Part shown: positions 7,289 through 13,993 of the stretch, in pieces
Position numbering within the stretch: the stretch's first letter is position 1
Layout of the letters: every line of letters begins with the position of its first letter
DNA from: JAVBNW01 sp031551255
GTDB taxonomy: Bacteria > Bacillota > Clostridia > Christensenellales > UBA1750
Assembly: GCA_031551255.1 (NCBI GenBank)
Contig: JAVBNW010000154.1
Coordinates: forward strand, 1-33,458
DNA: 33,458 bases
Direction: 5' to 3'
Program-made: the position numbers and the translations under genes
The notes under the pieces: model-generated
Told to the model about the DNA's origin: nothing
Databases searched by the model: none
The model's input: the letters and a program-made list of their open reading frames with translations, nothing else

Positions 7289-8734
7289 CTAAAATTCGCG
7301 GTATCCCTGCTCGACAAGCGCCTTTTTGATTGCCGGAAACGGCGCGCAATCGGGCTGCACGCCCAACCTTGCGCACACCGCCGCGGCCGCCCCGGCCGCC
7401 TGCCCAAAGCGCATGCAGGGGATCATATTGCGCGTGTGCCCGTCGATCATATGGCTGACGGATATCGTCTTGCCCGCAACCAGCATGCCGCCCACGTCCT
7501 TGGGCACCAGTACGCGATACGGAACCTGGTATTCGTGCGGGTCGCGCGGCACGCGGTCGGGGTACTTCTCCAGCAGATCCTTGTCCGAACCCTCGATGGG
7601 CTCGGGCATGTGCACGTCCAGCTCCCGCAGCATGTCGCGCGGCGGTATGTTTACCTTTAGCGTCATGATGGAATCCTCAAAGTGCCTATCTGCATACGCG
7701 TCCTCGTCGCTAAGATGGTATGCCCCCAGGATGCGGCGCGTTTCGCGCACGCCGATCGCCGGGGACACCCCGAGCACATAGGCATTTTCACAGCCGGGGA
7801 TGTACTTGCGCGCAAAGGCGACAAGCTTTTTCATCTGTTCCCTTCCCAGAATTTCTCCACGCGTCAGATCTACAGGATCGGTGCCGTCCATGCCGTACAG
7901 CCGCGTGGTGTTGCACAGCGCGGTCCCCCGCTCGACCCACAGCGTCTCCAGCCGGAAGTAATGAATGCCCTCGTAAAGATCCCCCGCGCGCTTCGCCTTC
8001 TCTACCAGCGAGTAAAACCCGCTGATGCGCGGAATCACGGTTTCTTCGCCCGCCTTCATGCGGTTGCCTGGCGGGTGCTGCGGCTGGGCCTCGTCGGGGT
8101 TTGCCAGTGCGTAGGCGGCAATCTTTTCGACATCAAGCCCGCCAAGCTGAAACAAAAGCGCAAACGGCCGCATTTTGTTGTCGCTCTCCCGGCCCTTGTA
8201 CACCGGCGCTCCGGCTTGGCACGCCAAATCGGCGTCGCCCGTGCAGTCGATCACAACCTTGCAAAGAACGGCGCTGCGGCCCAGCTTGCTCTCCACCACG
8301 ACGCCGCGCACGGCGCTGCCCTCGAGGATTGGGGCACATGCGCGCGTGTACAGCCATACGCGCACGCCCGCATCCAGGCATAGCTTCAGCGCCGCCTGCT
8401 TAAACGCCTCGGCGTCGAAGGGGGTCGTGCCGCGCGCAAGGCCTTCCCAGCGCGGAGCTCCGCCCAGGTCGGCCATGCCATCCATCACTTCGCGCGCAAC
8501 GCCCTCCGCCCAGTTCGACGCCACCAGCGCGGTCATCATCGCGCCGGTAGCGACGCCGCCCAAATATGCCCTCTCTTCCAGAAGGATGACATCCGCCCCG
8601 GCCCGCGCCGCGGCCACCGCGGCCGCAAAGCCCGCCGCGCCTCCGCCCGCCACCACGACATCGGCGCTGTCCAATACCGCAAGCTTTTGGGCCGGCTCCA
8701 GCACGCCATCCGCCGATACGATATAATCCGCCAC
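7289..8734 (-). CDS. FAD-dependent oxidoreductase (FAD_oxidored family)
   Basis: This 481-residue flavoprotein has an N-terminal Rossmann ADP-binding motif (VVVAGGGAAGFAAAVAAARAG, followed by an acidic LLEE), the family's GGVATGAMMTAL segment, and the late FAD-contacting stretch GMLVAGKTISVSHMIDGHTRN. Members oxidise or reduce small organic substrates; the substrate here is unknown. I start at the GTG (8734) because GGAGG lies 7 bases before it. An ATG eight codons further upstream would overlap that ribosome site. It follows the VOC-fold gene, with a perfect 10-bp hairpin (8796-8827) in between. The next operon upstream is a KDG/KDPG operon, so a role in sugar-acid metabolism is plausible but unproven. 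Confidence 0.85.
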   Translation of the reverse strand: MADYIVSADGVLEPAQKLAVLDSADVVVAGGGAAGFAAAVAAARAGADVILLEERAYLGGVATGAMMTALVASNWAEGVAREVMDGMADLGGAPRWEGLARGTTPFDAEAFKQAALKLCLDAGVRVWLYTRACAPILEGSAVRGVVVESKLGRSAVLCKVVIDCTGDADLACQAGAPVYKGRESDNKMRPFALLFQLGGLDVEKIAAYALANPDEAQPQHPPGNRMKAGEETVIPRISGFYSLVEKAKRAGDLYEGIHYFRLETLWVERGTALCNTTRLYGMDGTDPVDLTRGEILGREQMKKLVAFARKYIPGCENAYVLGVSPAIGVRETRRILGAYHLSDEDAYADRHFEDSIMTLKVNIPPRDMLRELDVHMPEPIEGSDKDLLEKYPDRVPRDPHEYQVPYRVLVPKDVGGMLVAGKTISVSHMIDGHTRNMIPCMRFGQAAGAAAAVCARLGVQPDCAPFPAIKKALVEQGYREF

Positions 8735-8795
8735 TGTGAAACCTCCTTCGTATCTCATCGCATTCCGTCCGCCATATTCCGCCCTACGAAGCGGA

Positions 8796-8827
8796 CATTC
8801 CCCCGATGCCGAAACACCGGGGGAATG
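8796..8827. repeat. intercistronic hairpin between the VOC and FAD genes
   Basis: CATTCCCCCG (8796-8805) pairs perfectly with 8818-8827 around a 12-base loop. No T-tract follows on the minus strand, so it looks more like an mRNA processing or stabilising element than a full terminator. Confidence 0.5.
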
Positions 8828-8848
8828 AAGCTCATCGAAAAGCCGACG

Positions 8849-9241
8849 CTAAAACAGCGGCGTCTTGCGGGCGATCAGGTGCAGAATATTGCCTTCGGGG
8901 TCCCTGAAGAAAAAGGTGCCGATGCCCTTGTCGCTCATCGCGGGCGGGGTGACGACTTCGACGCCCGCATCCTGGAACACCTTCACCGCGGCGTCAAAAT
9001 CCGAGCAGGCCAGCGCCAAATGTCTGATGCCGTGCGCGGTGTTGATGCCGGTGGGCGCATCCTCGCTCTGCGGGTAGATCTCGATCATGCTGTCGTCCTT
9101 GAGGCGTACAAAGAAAGTGGGCGGAGACTTTTTGTTGTCGTATACGACCTCGCAGCCAAGGTACTTCACATACCAATCCTTCAGCGCTACGGTGTCCTTC
9201 GCGGCGATACCCACGTGCTCAAGGCCTTGAATCGCTGCCAT
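8849..9241 (-). CDS. VOC-fold (glyoxalase/epimerase-like) metalloenzyme
   Basis: This 130-residue single-unit vicinal-oxygen-chelate protein has paired beta-alpha-beta-beta-beta modules. The expected metal ligands are all visible: His9 (LEHVGI), Glu54 (MIEIYP), His74 (IRHLAL) and Glu116 (DPEGN). Relatives include glyoxalase I, methylmalonyl-CoA epimerase and lactoylglutathione-lyase-like proteins; the substrate cannot be assigned. An AGGAGG ribosome site lies 8 bases before the ATG. It is the first gene of a two-gene unit with the FAD oxidoreductase. No convincing promoter is visible in the 300 bases upstream, which hold an inverted-repeat element. Confidence 0.88.
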   Translation of the reverse strand: MAAIQGLEHVGIAAKDTVALKDWYVKYLGCEVVYDNKKSPPTFFVRLKDDSMIEIYPQSEDAPTGINTAHGIRHLALACSDFDAAVKVFQDAGVEVVTPPAMSDKGIGTFFFRDPEGNILHLIARKTPLF

Positions 9242-9268
9242 AATCCGTTCCTCCTATCGATGATGATT

Positions 9269-9498
9269 TAGGGTCTGTTAACACAAACGCTCGGCGCCAT
9301 CTTTGGGCCGCTTTTCGTGCCTGATTTTGCTGCCGTCGATTGCCTTCGGCCGAAAGCGTTGCCTATGGCGACGCCAGTTAAAGCCGCCAAGGCTGTACGC
9401 AGCACAGCGTAGCTGCCGGCTACGCCTCCTTCCTGCGCCTCATCCGGCGCAAAAATCGGCTCGAAATCCGGCAATTCGGAATGTGTTAACAAGCCCTA
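9269..9498. mobile_element. 230-bp MITE-like element with 17-bp terminal inverted repeats
   Basis: TAGGGTCTGTTAACACA (9269-9285) matches TAGGGCTTGTTAACACA read on the other strand from 9498 to 9482, 15 of 17. The similarity continues weakly inwards (GTGCC-GATTTTGC against GAGCC-GATTTTTGC). The interior encodes nothing credible. It carries the hairpin GCGTAG-CTGCCGG-CTACGC at 9407-9425, which recurs exactly (other strand) at 28896-28914. Ends beginning TA would fit a TA-targeting element, but a target duplication cannot be shown. It fills the gap between the KDG operon terminator and the VOC gene. Confidence 0.65.
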
Positions 9499-9510
9499 GT
9501 CGCAATGGAT

Positions 9511-9542
9511 GAAAAAGCCGGGCGGCGCTTAGCCGTCCGGCT
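9511..9542 (-). terminator. terminator of the KDG/KDPG operon
   Basis: On the minus strand AGCCGGACGGC pairs with GCCGCCCGGCT (one mismatch) around a 5-base loop. Five T residues and C follow. It lies 9 bases beyond the kdgK stop codon. Confidence 0.8.
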
Positions 9543-9550
9543 ATGTACCC

Positions 9551-10582
9551 TTACCGCTGCACGCGGCCGGAGGCGTTGCCGCCCATCAGGGATTCGACTT
9601 CCTTGAGGGATACAAAGTTGTAGTCGCCTTCGATCGTCTGCTTCAGCGCCGAGGCCGCCGCGGCGAATTCCACGGTGGTCTGCGCATCCAGGCCCTTTAT
9701 CTGGGCGTAGATGAGGCCGCTGCCGAACGAATCCCCGCCGCCGACGCGATCGACGATGTGCAGGGAGTACTTCTTGGAGAAGTGATACGAATCCGCCTGC
9801 GCGTCGTACACCATGCCGGACCAGTTGTTGTCCGAAGCGGAGATGCTCTCGCGCAGCGTGATGCCCACGATCTTGAGGCCGAAGCGGTCGACCAGCTGTT
9901 TGGCGACGGACTTGTAGCCTTCGGTGGACAGCTTTCCGCCGGTGACGTCGGTGCCGGCGGCGTGAATGCCGAACACATCCGCGGCGTCTTCTTCATTGGC
10001 GATCAACACGTCCACATAGGGCACGAGCTTGGCCATCACCTCGCCCGCTTTATCGCGGGACCAGAGGTTTTTACGGTAGTTCAGGTCGCACGAAATCGTA
10101 ATGCCCTTCGCCTTGGCGGCCTTGCAGGCAGCCAAGGTAATCTCGGCAGTGCCGTCGGAAAGCGCGGGGGTGATGCCCGTCCAGTGGAACCACTTCGCGT
10201 CGGCAAAAATCTTATCCCAGTCAAAATCGGCGGCCGTCGCATCCGCGATGGCGGCGTGCTTGCGATCGTAATCTACCTTGGACGCGCGCACGGAAGCGCC
10301 CTTTTCGCAGTAGTAGATGCCCAGGCGGTCGCCTCCGCGGGTGATGAGCGAGGTATCCACGCCAAACCAGCGCAGACTGTTTACCGCAGATTCGCCGATG
10401 AGGTTCGTGGGGATCTTCGACACGAACGCGGCATCCAGCCCGTAGTTGGCCAGCGATACCGCCACGTTGGATTCCGCGCCGCCGAAGAGCACCTGGAACG
10501 TGTGGCACTGGTGGATGCGCTCGTAGCCCGGCGGAGACAGGCGCAGCATCAGCTCGCCAAAGGTAATGACTTTATTGCCCAT
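9551..10582 (-). CDS. kdgK: 2-keto-3-deoxygluconate kinase (PfkB family)
   Basis: This 343-residue cytoplasmic sugar kinase phosphorylates 2-keto-3-deoxygluconate (KDG) to KDPG with ATP. It shows the N-terminal VITFGELMLRLSPPG strand, the substrate-binding GGAESNVAVSLA (about 34-45), the mid-protein SCDLNYRKNLW typical of KDG kinases, and the PfkB signature DRVGGGDSFGSG with catalytic Asp284. GGGD replaces the more common GAGD. The start is the ATG at 10582, with GGAGG seven bases upstream; a TTG two codons earlier overlaps the ribosome site. It follows the KDPG aldolase gene by 27 bases, so product and substrate are handed from kinase to aldolase within one operon. Confidence 0.92.
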   Translation of the reverse strand: MGNKVITFGELMLRLSPPGYERIHQCHTFQVLFGGAESNVAVSLANYGLDAAFVSKIPTNLIGESAVNSLRWFGVDTSLITRGGDRLGIYYCEKGASVRASKVDYDRKHAAIADATAADFDWDKIFADAKWFHWTGITPALSDGTAEITLAACKAAKAKGITISCDLNYRKNLWSRDKAGEVMAKLVPYVDVLIANEEDAADVFGIHAAGTDVTGGKLSTEGYKSVAKQLVDRFGLKIVGITLRESISASDNNWSGMVYDAQADSYHFSKKYSLHIVDRVGGGDSFGSGLIYAQIKGLDAQTTVEFAAAASALKQTIEGDYNFVSLKEVESLMGGNASGRVQR

Positions 10583-10609
10583 GGTCAATCCTCCTCTTAT
10601 CTCTTGCGC

Positions 10610-11257
10610 TTACAGAGCCGCGCGCGCTTCGCCGATTTTCTGCGTGAGCAGCTTGGCGTAGGCGGTGATGGAAGCGTAGTCTCCGGTAGCCGCGCCGGAC
10701 ACCAGGTTGCCGCCGACCGCAACGGCCACGGCGCCGGCCTTGATGAACTCGGCAACGTTTTCAGCGGACACGCCACCGGTGGGCATGATGTTGGCCTGGG
10801 GCAGCGGACCCCTGATGGCCTTGATGGCCTTGGAGCCGAGCACTTCGGACGGGAAGAGCTTGATAACATCCACGCCAAGCTCCAGCGCCTCGACGCACTC
10901 TTTGATCGTCATGCAGCCGGGCATTACGGGCACGCGGTAGCGGTTACAGAACTTGATGGTGTCGGGGTTGAGCGCCGGGGTTACGATGTACTGCGCGCCG
11001 GAGGTAAGGGCGATGCGCGCCGTCTCCGGGTCGAGCACGGTGCCCGCGCCGATGAGGATGTCCCCGCCGGGGTACTTGGCAACCAGCTCTTCGATGACCT
11101 TGTGCGCGCCGGGGGTGGTAAACGTAAGCTCGATGGCGGCGACTCCGCCCTCCAGGCACGCATCGGCAATGCGGCGCGCCTTGTCTACGGTGTCGGTACG
11201 CACGATGGCCACCAGGCCCGACTCGAGAATTTTGGAAACGATCTTTTCCTTCGTCAT
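10610..11257 (-). CDS. eda: KDPG (2-keto-3-deoxy-6-phosphogluconate) aldolase
   Basis: This 215-residue class I aldolase cleaves KDPG into pyruvate and glyceraldehyde-3-phosphate. Catalytic Glu43 (AIELTFTTPGA) and the Schiff-base Lys133 in VIKLFPSE are present, as is the phosphate-binding MPTGGVSAENV. Length and motif spacing match the bacterial family. The ATG at 11257 follows GAGGAGG; an upstream ATG at 11293 has no ribosome site. It is the middle gene of the regulator-aldolase-kinase operon, 60 bases after the IclR-type regulator gene. It could also act on 2-keto-4-hydroxyglutarate, as some family members do. Confidence 0.94.
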   Translation of the reverse strand: MTKEKIVSKILESGLVAIVRTDTVDKARRIADACLEGGVAAIELTFTTPGAHKVIEELVAKYPGGDILIGAGTVLDPETARIALTSGAQYIVTPALNPDTIKFCNRYRVPVMPGCMTIKECVEALELGVDVIKLFPSEVLGSKAIKAIRGPLPQANIMPTGGVSAENVAEFIKAGAVAVAVGGNLVSGAATGDYASITAYAKLLTQKIGEARAAL

Positions 11258-11317
11258 GGTGCTTCCTCCTCGAAGTAAATTTTGCTCTATCATTGCGCAG
11301 CGCGCAAAGATTGCCGG

Positions 11318-12085
11318 TTATTTTTTGGAATACCCCATCCGCATGGAAATCGCCTCGGCACAGGTTTTTACGTACTTGGCGATCTCGGTATCCCGCGCAG
11401 GTTCCAGAACCCGCGCGACGCCGGATGTGGATACCGCCGCAACCACATCGCCCCGGTAATCAAACACCGGCGCGGCGATGCAGCGTATGCCCAGCTCGTT
11501 TTCCTCGTTGTCGCAGGCCCAGCCGCGCTTGCGGCTGCGGCGGATTTCGCGCACGAGCAGGCGGGGATCGGTGATAGTATTGGGCGTCTGGCGCGAAAGC
11601 TCCACGCCCGTAAGCCTTTCTTCGAGCTCTTCGTCGGTAAGCCCCGATAAAAGGGCCTTCCCAATCCCCGTGCAGTGTACAGGGCTGCGAAGGCCGATCT
11701 GCGAATACATGCGTATGGAGTGCAGCGTCTCCATTTTATCGATATAGATGGCATCAAGCCCCTCGAGCACGGCAAGGTGCACCGGTTGCGTCGTCTGCTG
11801 AAGCAGCTTGCGAAGGTGCGGCTGCGCCTCTGTTTTAAGTTCGAGCTGGTTTAGATACATGCTTGCCAGTTCCACCACGCGCCGACCCAGGCGGTAATCA
11901 CCTCCGGGCAGCCGCTCGGCATAGCCGCGCACACACAGCGTAGCCAGCAAGCGGTGGGTGGTAGACTTATGCAAATCCACGCGTTGAGCGATGTGCGCGA
12001 GCGATACGCCCTCGCGCTCTCCGGTCAGGGCCTCGAGTACGGATAACGCCCTGTCGATGGATTGTACGGATCCCTTCTCCTGCAT
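11318..12085 (-). CDS. IclR-family transcriptional regulator (KdgR-like)
   Basis: This 255-residue regulator has an N-terminal winged helix-turn-helix (about 8-70: IDRALSVLEALTGEREGVSLAHIAQRVDLHKSTTHRLLATL) and a C-terminal effector domain of the IclR type (IGLRSPVHCTGIGKALLSGL, RGWACDNEENELGIRCIAAPVFD, VVAAVSTSG). In this family a small metabolite, often a sugar acid, binds the C-terminal domain and releases DNA. It heads the operon with KDPG aldolase and KDG kinase, so a KDG or KDPG-type effector is the natural inference. The palindrome TGAAACGTCGTTTCA just downstream of its promoter is a likely autoregulatory operator. The ribosome site GAGGGAAGG lies just before the ATG. Confidence 0.92.
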   Translation of the reverse strand: MQEKGSVQSIDRALSVLEALTGEREGVSLAHIAQRVDLHKSTTHRLLATLCVRGYAERLPGGDYRLGRRVVELASMYLNQLELKTEAQPHLRKLLQQTTQPVHLAVLEGLDAIYIDKMETLHSIRMYSQIGLRSPVHCTGIGKALLSGLTDEELEERLTGVELSRQTPNTITDPRLLVREIRRSRKRGWACDNEENELGIRCIAAPVFDYRGDVVAAVSTSGVARVLEPARDTEIAKYVKTCAEAISMRMGYSKK

Positions 12086-12107
12086 GGCCTTCCCTCATAT
12101 CGCATAG

Positions 12108-12122
12108 TGAAACGTCGTTTCA
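12108..12122. promoter_or_regulatory. KdgR-like operator palindrome
   Basis: TGAAACGTCGTTTCA is a perfect 6-bp inverted repeat around three bases. The KdgR sites of enterobacteria carry TGAAAC-ATT-GTTTCA, the same arms and spacing; that comparison is from memory. It lies 11 bases downstream of the -10 box, covering the start of the transcript, where a bound repressor would block the regulator's own operon. Confidence 0.7.
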
Positions 12123-12133
12123 AAATCGTGTAT

Positions 12134-12162
12134 AGTATATCATAATTTCTTCCCAGGGACAA
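12134..12162 (-). promoter_or_regulatory. promoter of the IclR-eda-kdgK operon
   Basis: On the minus strand TTGTCC (12162-12157), 17 bases, TATACT (12139-12134). The KdgR-like operator begins 11 bases further on. A perfect 8-bp hairpin at 12234-12252 is the only other structure in the 250-base gap. Confidence 0.7.
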
Positions 12163-12334
12163 GCCGGAGACAGGGTTATCTTAACACTCTGCGACGTCGA
12201 TTCCGCGCCCTATACAGACATATTTCGCCGCTCATCCGCCGTCACGGCGGATTTTCAGCACAATTTCTTGGGCAATGACAGCATACGCATAAAGCCCGCC
12301 TGCCAATCCGTTTTACGGCAAAATGCCCAAGATC

Positions 12335-13057
12335 TTACGCGCCGACGATCGCCCGCAGCGCCGCCTTTGCATCTGCCTCAAACAGGCCGCCATGGTAGCA
12401 CACGATCGATTCGATATCCAAACGAATCAGCTTCTTCAGCGACTCCGTCGCCTGCGGCATATCGAGCGTATGGATGGGATTGGGGCCTTTGAGCCCCTCG
12501 CCACCCCTATTGAGCGCGTCGCCGGCGATCAAAAGTTTGGCGCCTCGCAGGTACACGCATTGATGCCCCGTCGTGTGCCCGGGCGTATGGATCAGCTCGA
12601 TCCCCCCGGCGATGGGCAGTGTCTCGCCGTCCACGCTCTTTTTTAAGATCGGAACCGCATGCTCTTTTGCCCTCTTGACGGATTGCTCCGCCCTTTCGCG
12701 CTCTTCATCTGAAAGCCCGCCCGCTCTAAGCTTAGCCGAGGCCTTCAACGACGGCTCCACGCCTTCGATATACGGAGCCTCTTTTTCGTGCGCAACGGTT
12801 ACGATGCCGGGCGACGCCGCGAGGATCTCCTGGGCACAGCCGATATGGTCAAGATCCTGGTGGGTGAAGATCAGCATGTCCAAGCGGTTCACCGAAAACC
12901 CGACGCGCCCAATCTCAGCGGCAATTTTGTCGTACTGACCCGGAAATCCCGCGTCCACCAGCACGACATGCTCATCGTCCCAAATCAGCACGGGGCACAC
13001 GCTGTTGTTCTCTTCGATTTCGAGGATTTCAACGTTATCCCGAATGCGCACGGCCAT
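12335..13057 (-). CDS. metallo-beta-lactamase-fold hydrolase
   Basis: This 240-residue cytoplasmic protein has the MBL fold. The metal motif reads THQDLDHIG (His66-x-Asp68-x-Asp70-His71), with Asp in place of the second His of HxHxDH, a variant I recall from YflN-like members. Later ligands are in HTPGHTTGH (about 150-160), LIAGDAL and CYHGG. Substrates in this family range from thioesters to lactones; none can be assigned. The start is placed at the ATG at 13057, with AAGGA seven bases upstream, rather than the GTG eight codons earlier, whose ribosome site would be adjacent to the start codon. It is monocistronic as far as can be seen. Confidence 0.88.
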   Translation of the reverse strand: MAVRIRDNVEILEIEENNSVCPVLIWDDEHVVLVDAGFPGQYDKIAAEIGRVGFSVNRLDMLIFTHQDLDHIGCAQEILAASPGIVTVAHEKEAPYIEGVEPSLKASAKLRAGGLSDEERERAEQSVKRAKEHAVPILKKSVDGETLPIAGGIELIHTPGHTTGHQCVYLRGAKLLIAGDALNRGGEGLKGPNPIHTLDMPQATESLKKLIRLDIESIVCYHGGLFEADAKAALRAIVGA

Positions 13058-13121
13058 CCCCCATTCCTTTTTCCATTTCACTTCCTTTCATTGTATAGCC
13101 CGTCCGGAAAAATTTCAACCA

Positions 13122-13541
13122 CTGTCAATTTGCATTGCACTCCTCCCTTCGCAACACTGCGGAGTGAGAACGGTGGCACAAGCGCGATCTTCGTTCTTCC
13201 TAACTCAAAGAAACCTCAGTTTCTCGTCGTCGCGGACTGCGTATCGCTCGCTTCCACGCTGCGGCACAAAAGCTCGTTCACTCCGTCGCTCCTCCTCTTC
13301 CTCATAACCGCTGTGACGATTTTGAGGAGTAAGGAGCACGACGAAAAAAGCACGGAACCCACGTTCTCCGTTCTTCTCAATCCCAAAGAAATCTCAGTTT
13401 CTTGGGGATTGAGAAGAAGCTCGCACTGCGCTCCATATCCCCACGGCACCGCAGTGCTGCAGGGATATGGAGCGCAGTGCGAGCTGACGAACCGCAGTTT
13501 GGTGGGATTTCGGAGCACAAGCACAATGCAAACCGACTAGG
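13122..13541. mobile_element. second non-coding inverted-repeat element, related to 502-1097
   Basis: The right end (13530-13541) carries the same CAAACCGACTAG as the 502-1097 element. The left end (GTCAATTTGCATTG, from 13124) is a diverged inverted match. Inside are a very long hairpin (13419-13484), two copies of the AAAGAAAC-YTCAG-TTTCT hairpin (about 13202-13222 and 13384-13407), and a segment homologous to the 135-bp tandem repeat (about 13260-13340). No open frame looks like a gene. The element fills the gap between the MBL gene and the superoxide reductase gene and abuts the latter's stop codon. Confidence 0.65.
13419..13484. repeat. 23-bp perfect inverted repeat, 20-base loop
   Basis: Bases 13419-13441 pair without mismatch with 13462-13484 (arms start GCTCGCACTGCGCTCC). 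The loop contains GCAC-TGCG-GTGC on the minus strand, so the apex is again a C(UGCG)G tetraloop. It is homologous to the shorter hairpin at 525-558. Confidence 0.9.
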
Positions 13542-13911
13542 TTTCCGCCATCCAAAGCCCATGCAGGTTGCACCACGCATACACCACAGCCGCCCCCGCA
13601 GAGGCGATGAATACGGCCTCGGGCGCGTCGCCGGGCTGTAAAAACTTGATCTGCGCATAGCCCTCCTGCGCCAGGGCAATCCACCCGATATAGTGCTCCT
13701 TAAGCATCGGATGCACCGCAGACCCCACCTGCACCTTAATCGCAGCGCCTTCGTGCTGTATGGCGGGCACATGCTTTTCCTTGGAGGCATCGGCGGTATT
13801 CGCCACGAGCTCAACCATCGGCTGGTTGCAGCAGACGAGCTCTCCTCCTCCGTCTTCGATGACAGAAACCAGATTTTCGCAAACTTCACAACGATAAAAC
13901 GTACATGCCAT
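13537..13911 (-). CDS. dfx: desulfoferrodoxin (superoxide reductase, 2Fe type)
   Basis: This 124-residue cytoplasmic enzyme reduces superoxide to peroxide without making oxygen, a defence typical of strict anaerobes. The desulforedoxin-like N-terminal domain binds Fe by Cys8, Cys11, Cys27 and Cys28 (CEVC and CC). The catalytic Fe site has His47 (EKHVP), His67 (HPM), His73 (EHYIGW), Cys114 and His117 (CNLHG). All ligands of the known family are present. The ribosome site GAAGGGAGA lies seven bases before the ATG. The TAG stop lies at the very edge of the 13122-13541 element, so the last codon and stop may derive from the insertion. Confidence 0.96.
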   Translation of the reverse strand: MACTFYRCEVCENLVSVIEDGGGELVCCNQPMVELVANTADASKEKHVPAIQHEGAAIKVQVGSAVHPMLKEHYIGWIALAQEGYAQIKFLQPGDAPEAVFIASAGAAVVYAWCNLHGLWMAET

Positions 13912-13993
13912 GAAAAAATCTCCCTTCGATCGGCTTGTTCAACCCCTTATACATGCAATATACCCTGGCGGTATACGGCAAAACGCCGGGCAC

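Noticed and set aside
9758..11278. 506-codon plus-strand frame opposite kdgK and eda
   Set aside because: It is a long antisense frame made possible by GC-rich codons. Its composition (Gly, His, Val, Arg) is typical of shadow frames, and both genes underneath are unmistakable.
12234..12252. Perfect 8-bp hairpin followed by TTT as a terminator
   Set aside because: On the plus strand there is no gene upstream to terminate. On the minus strand there is no T-tract.
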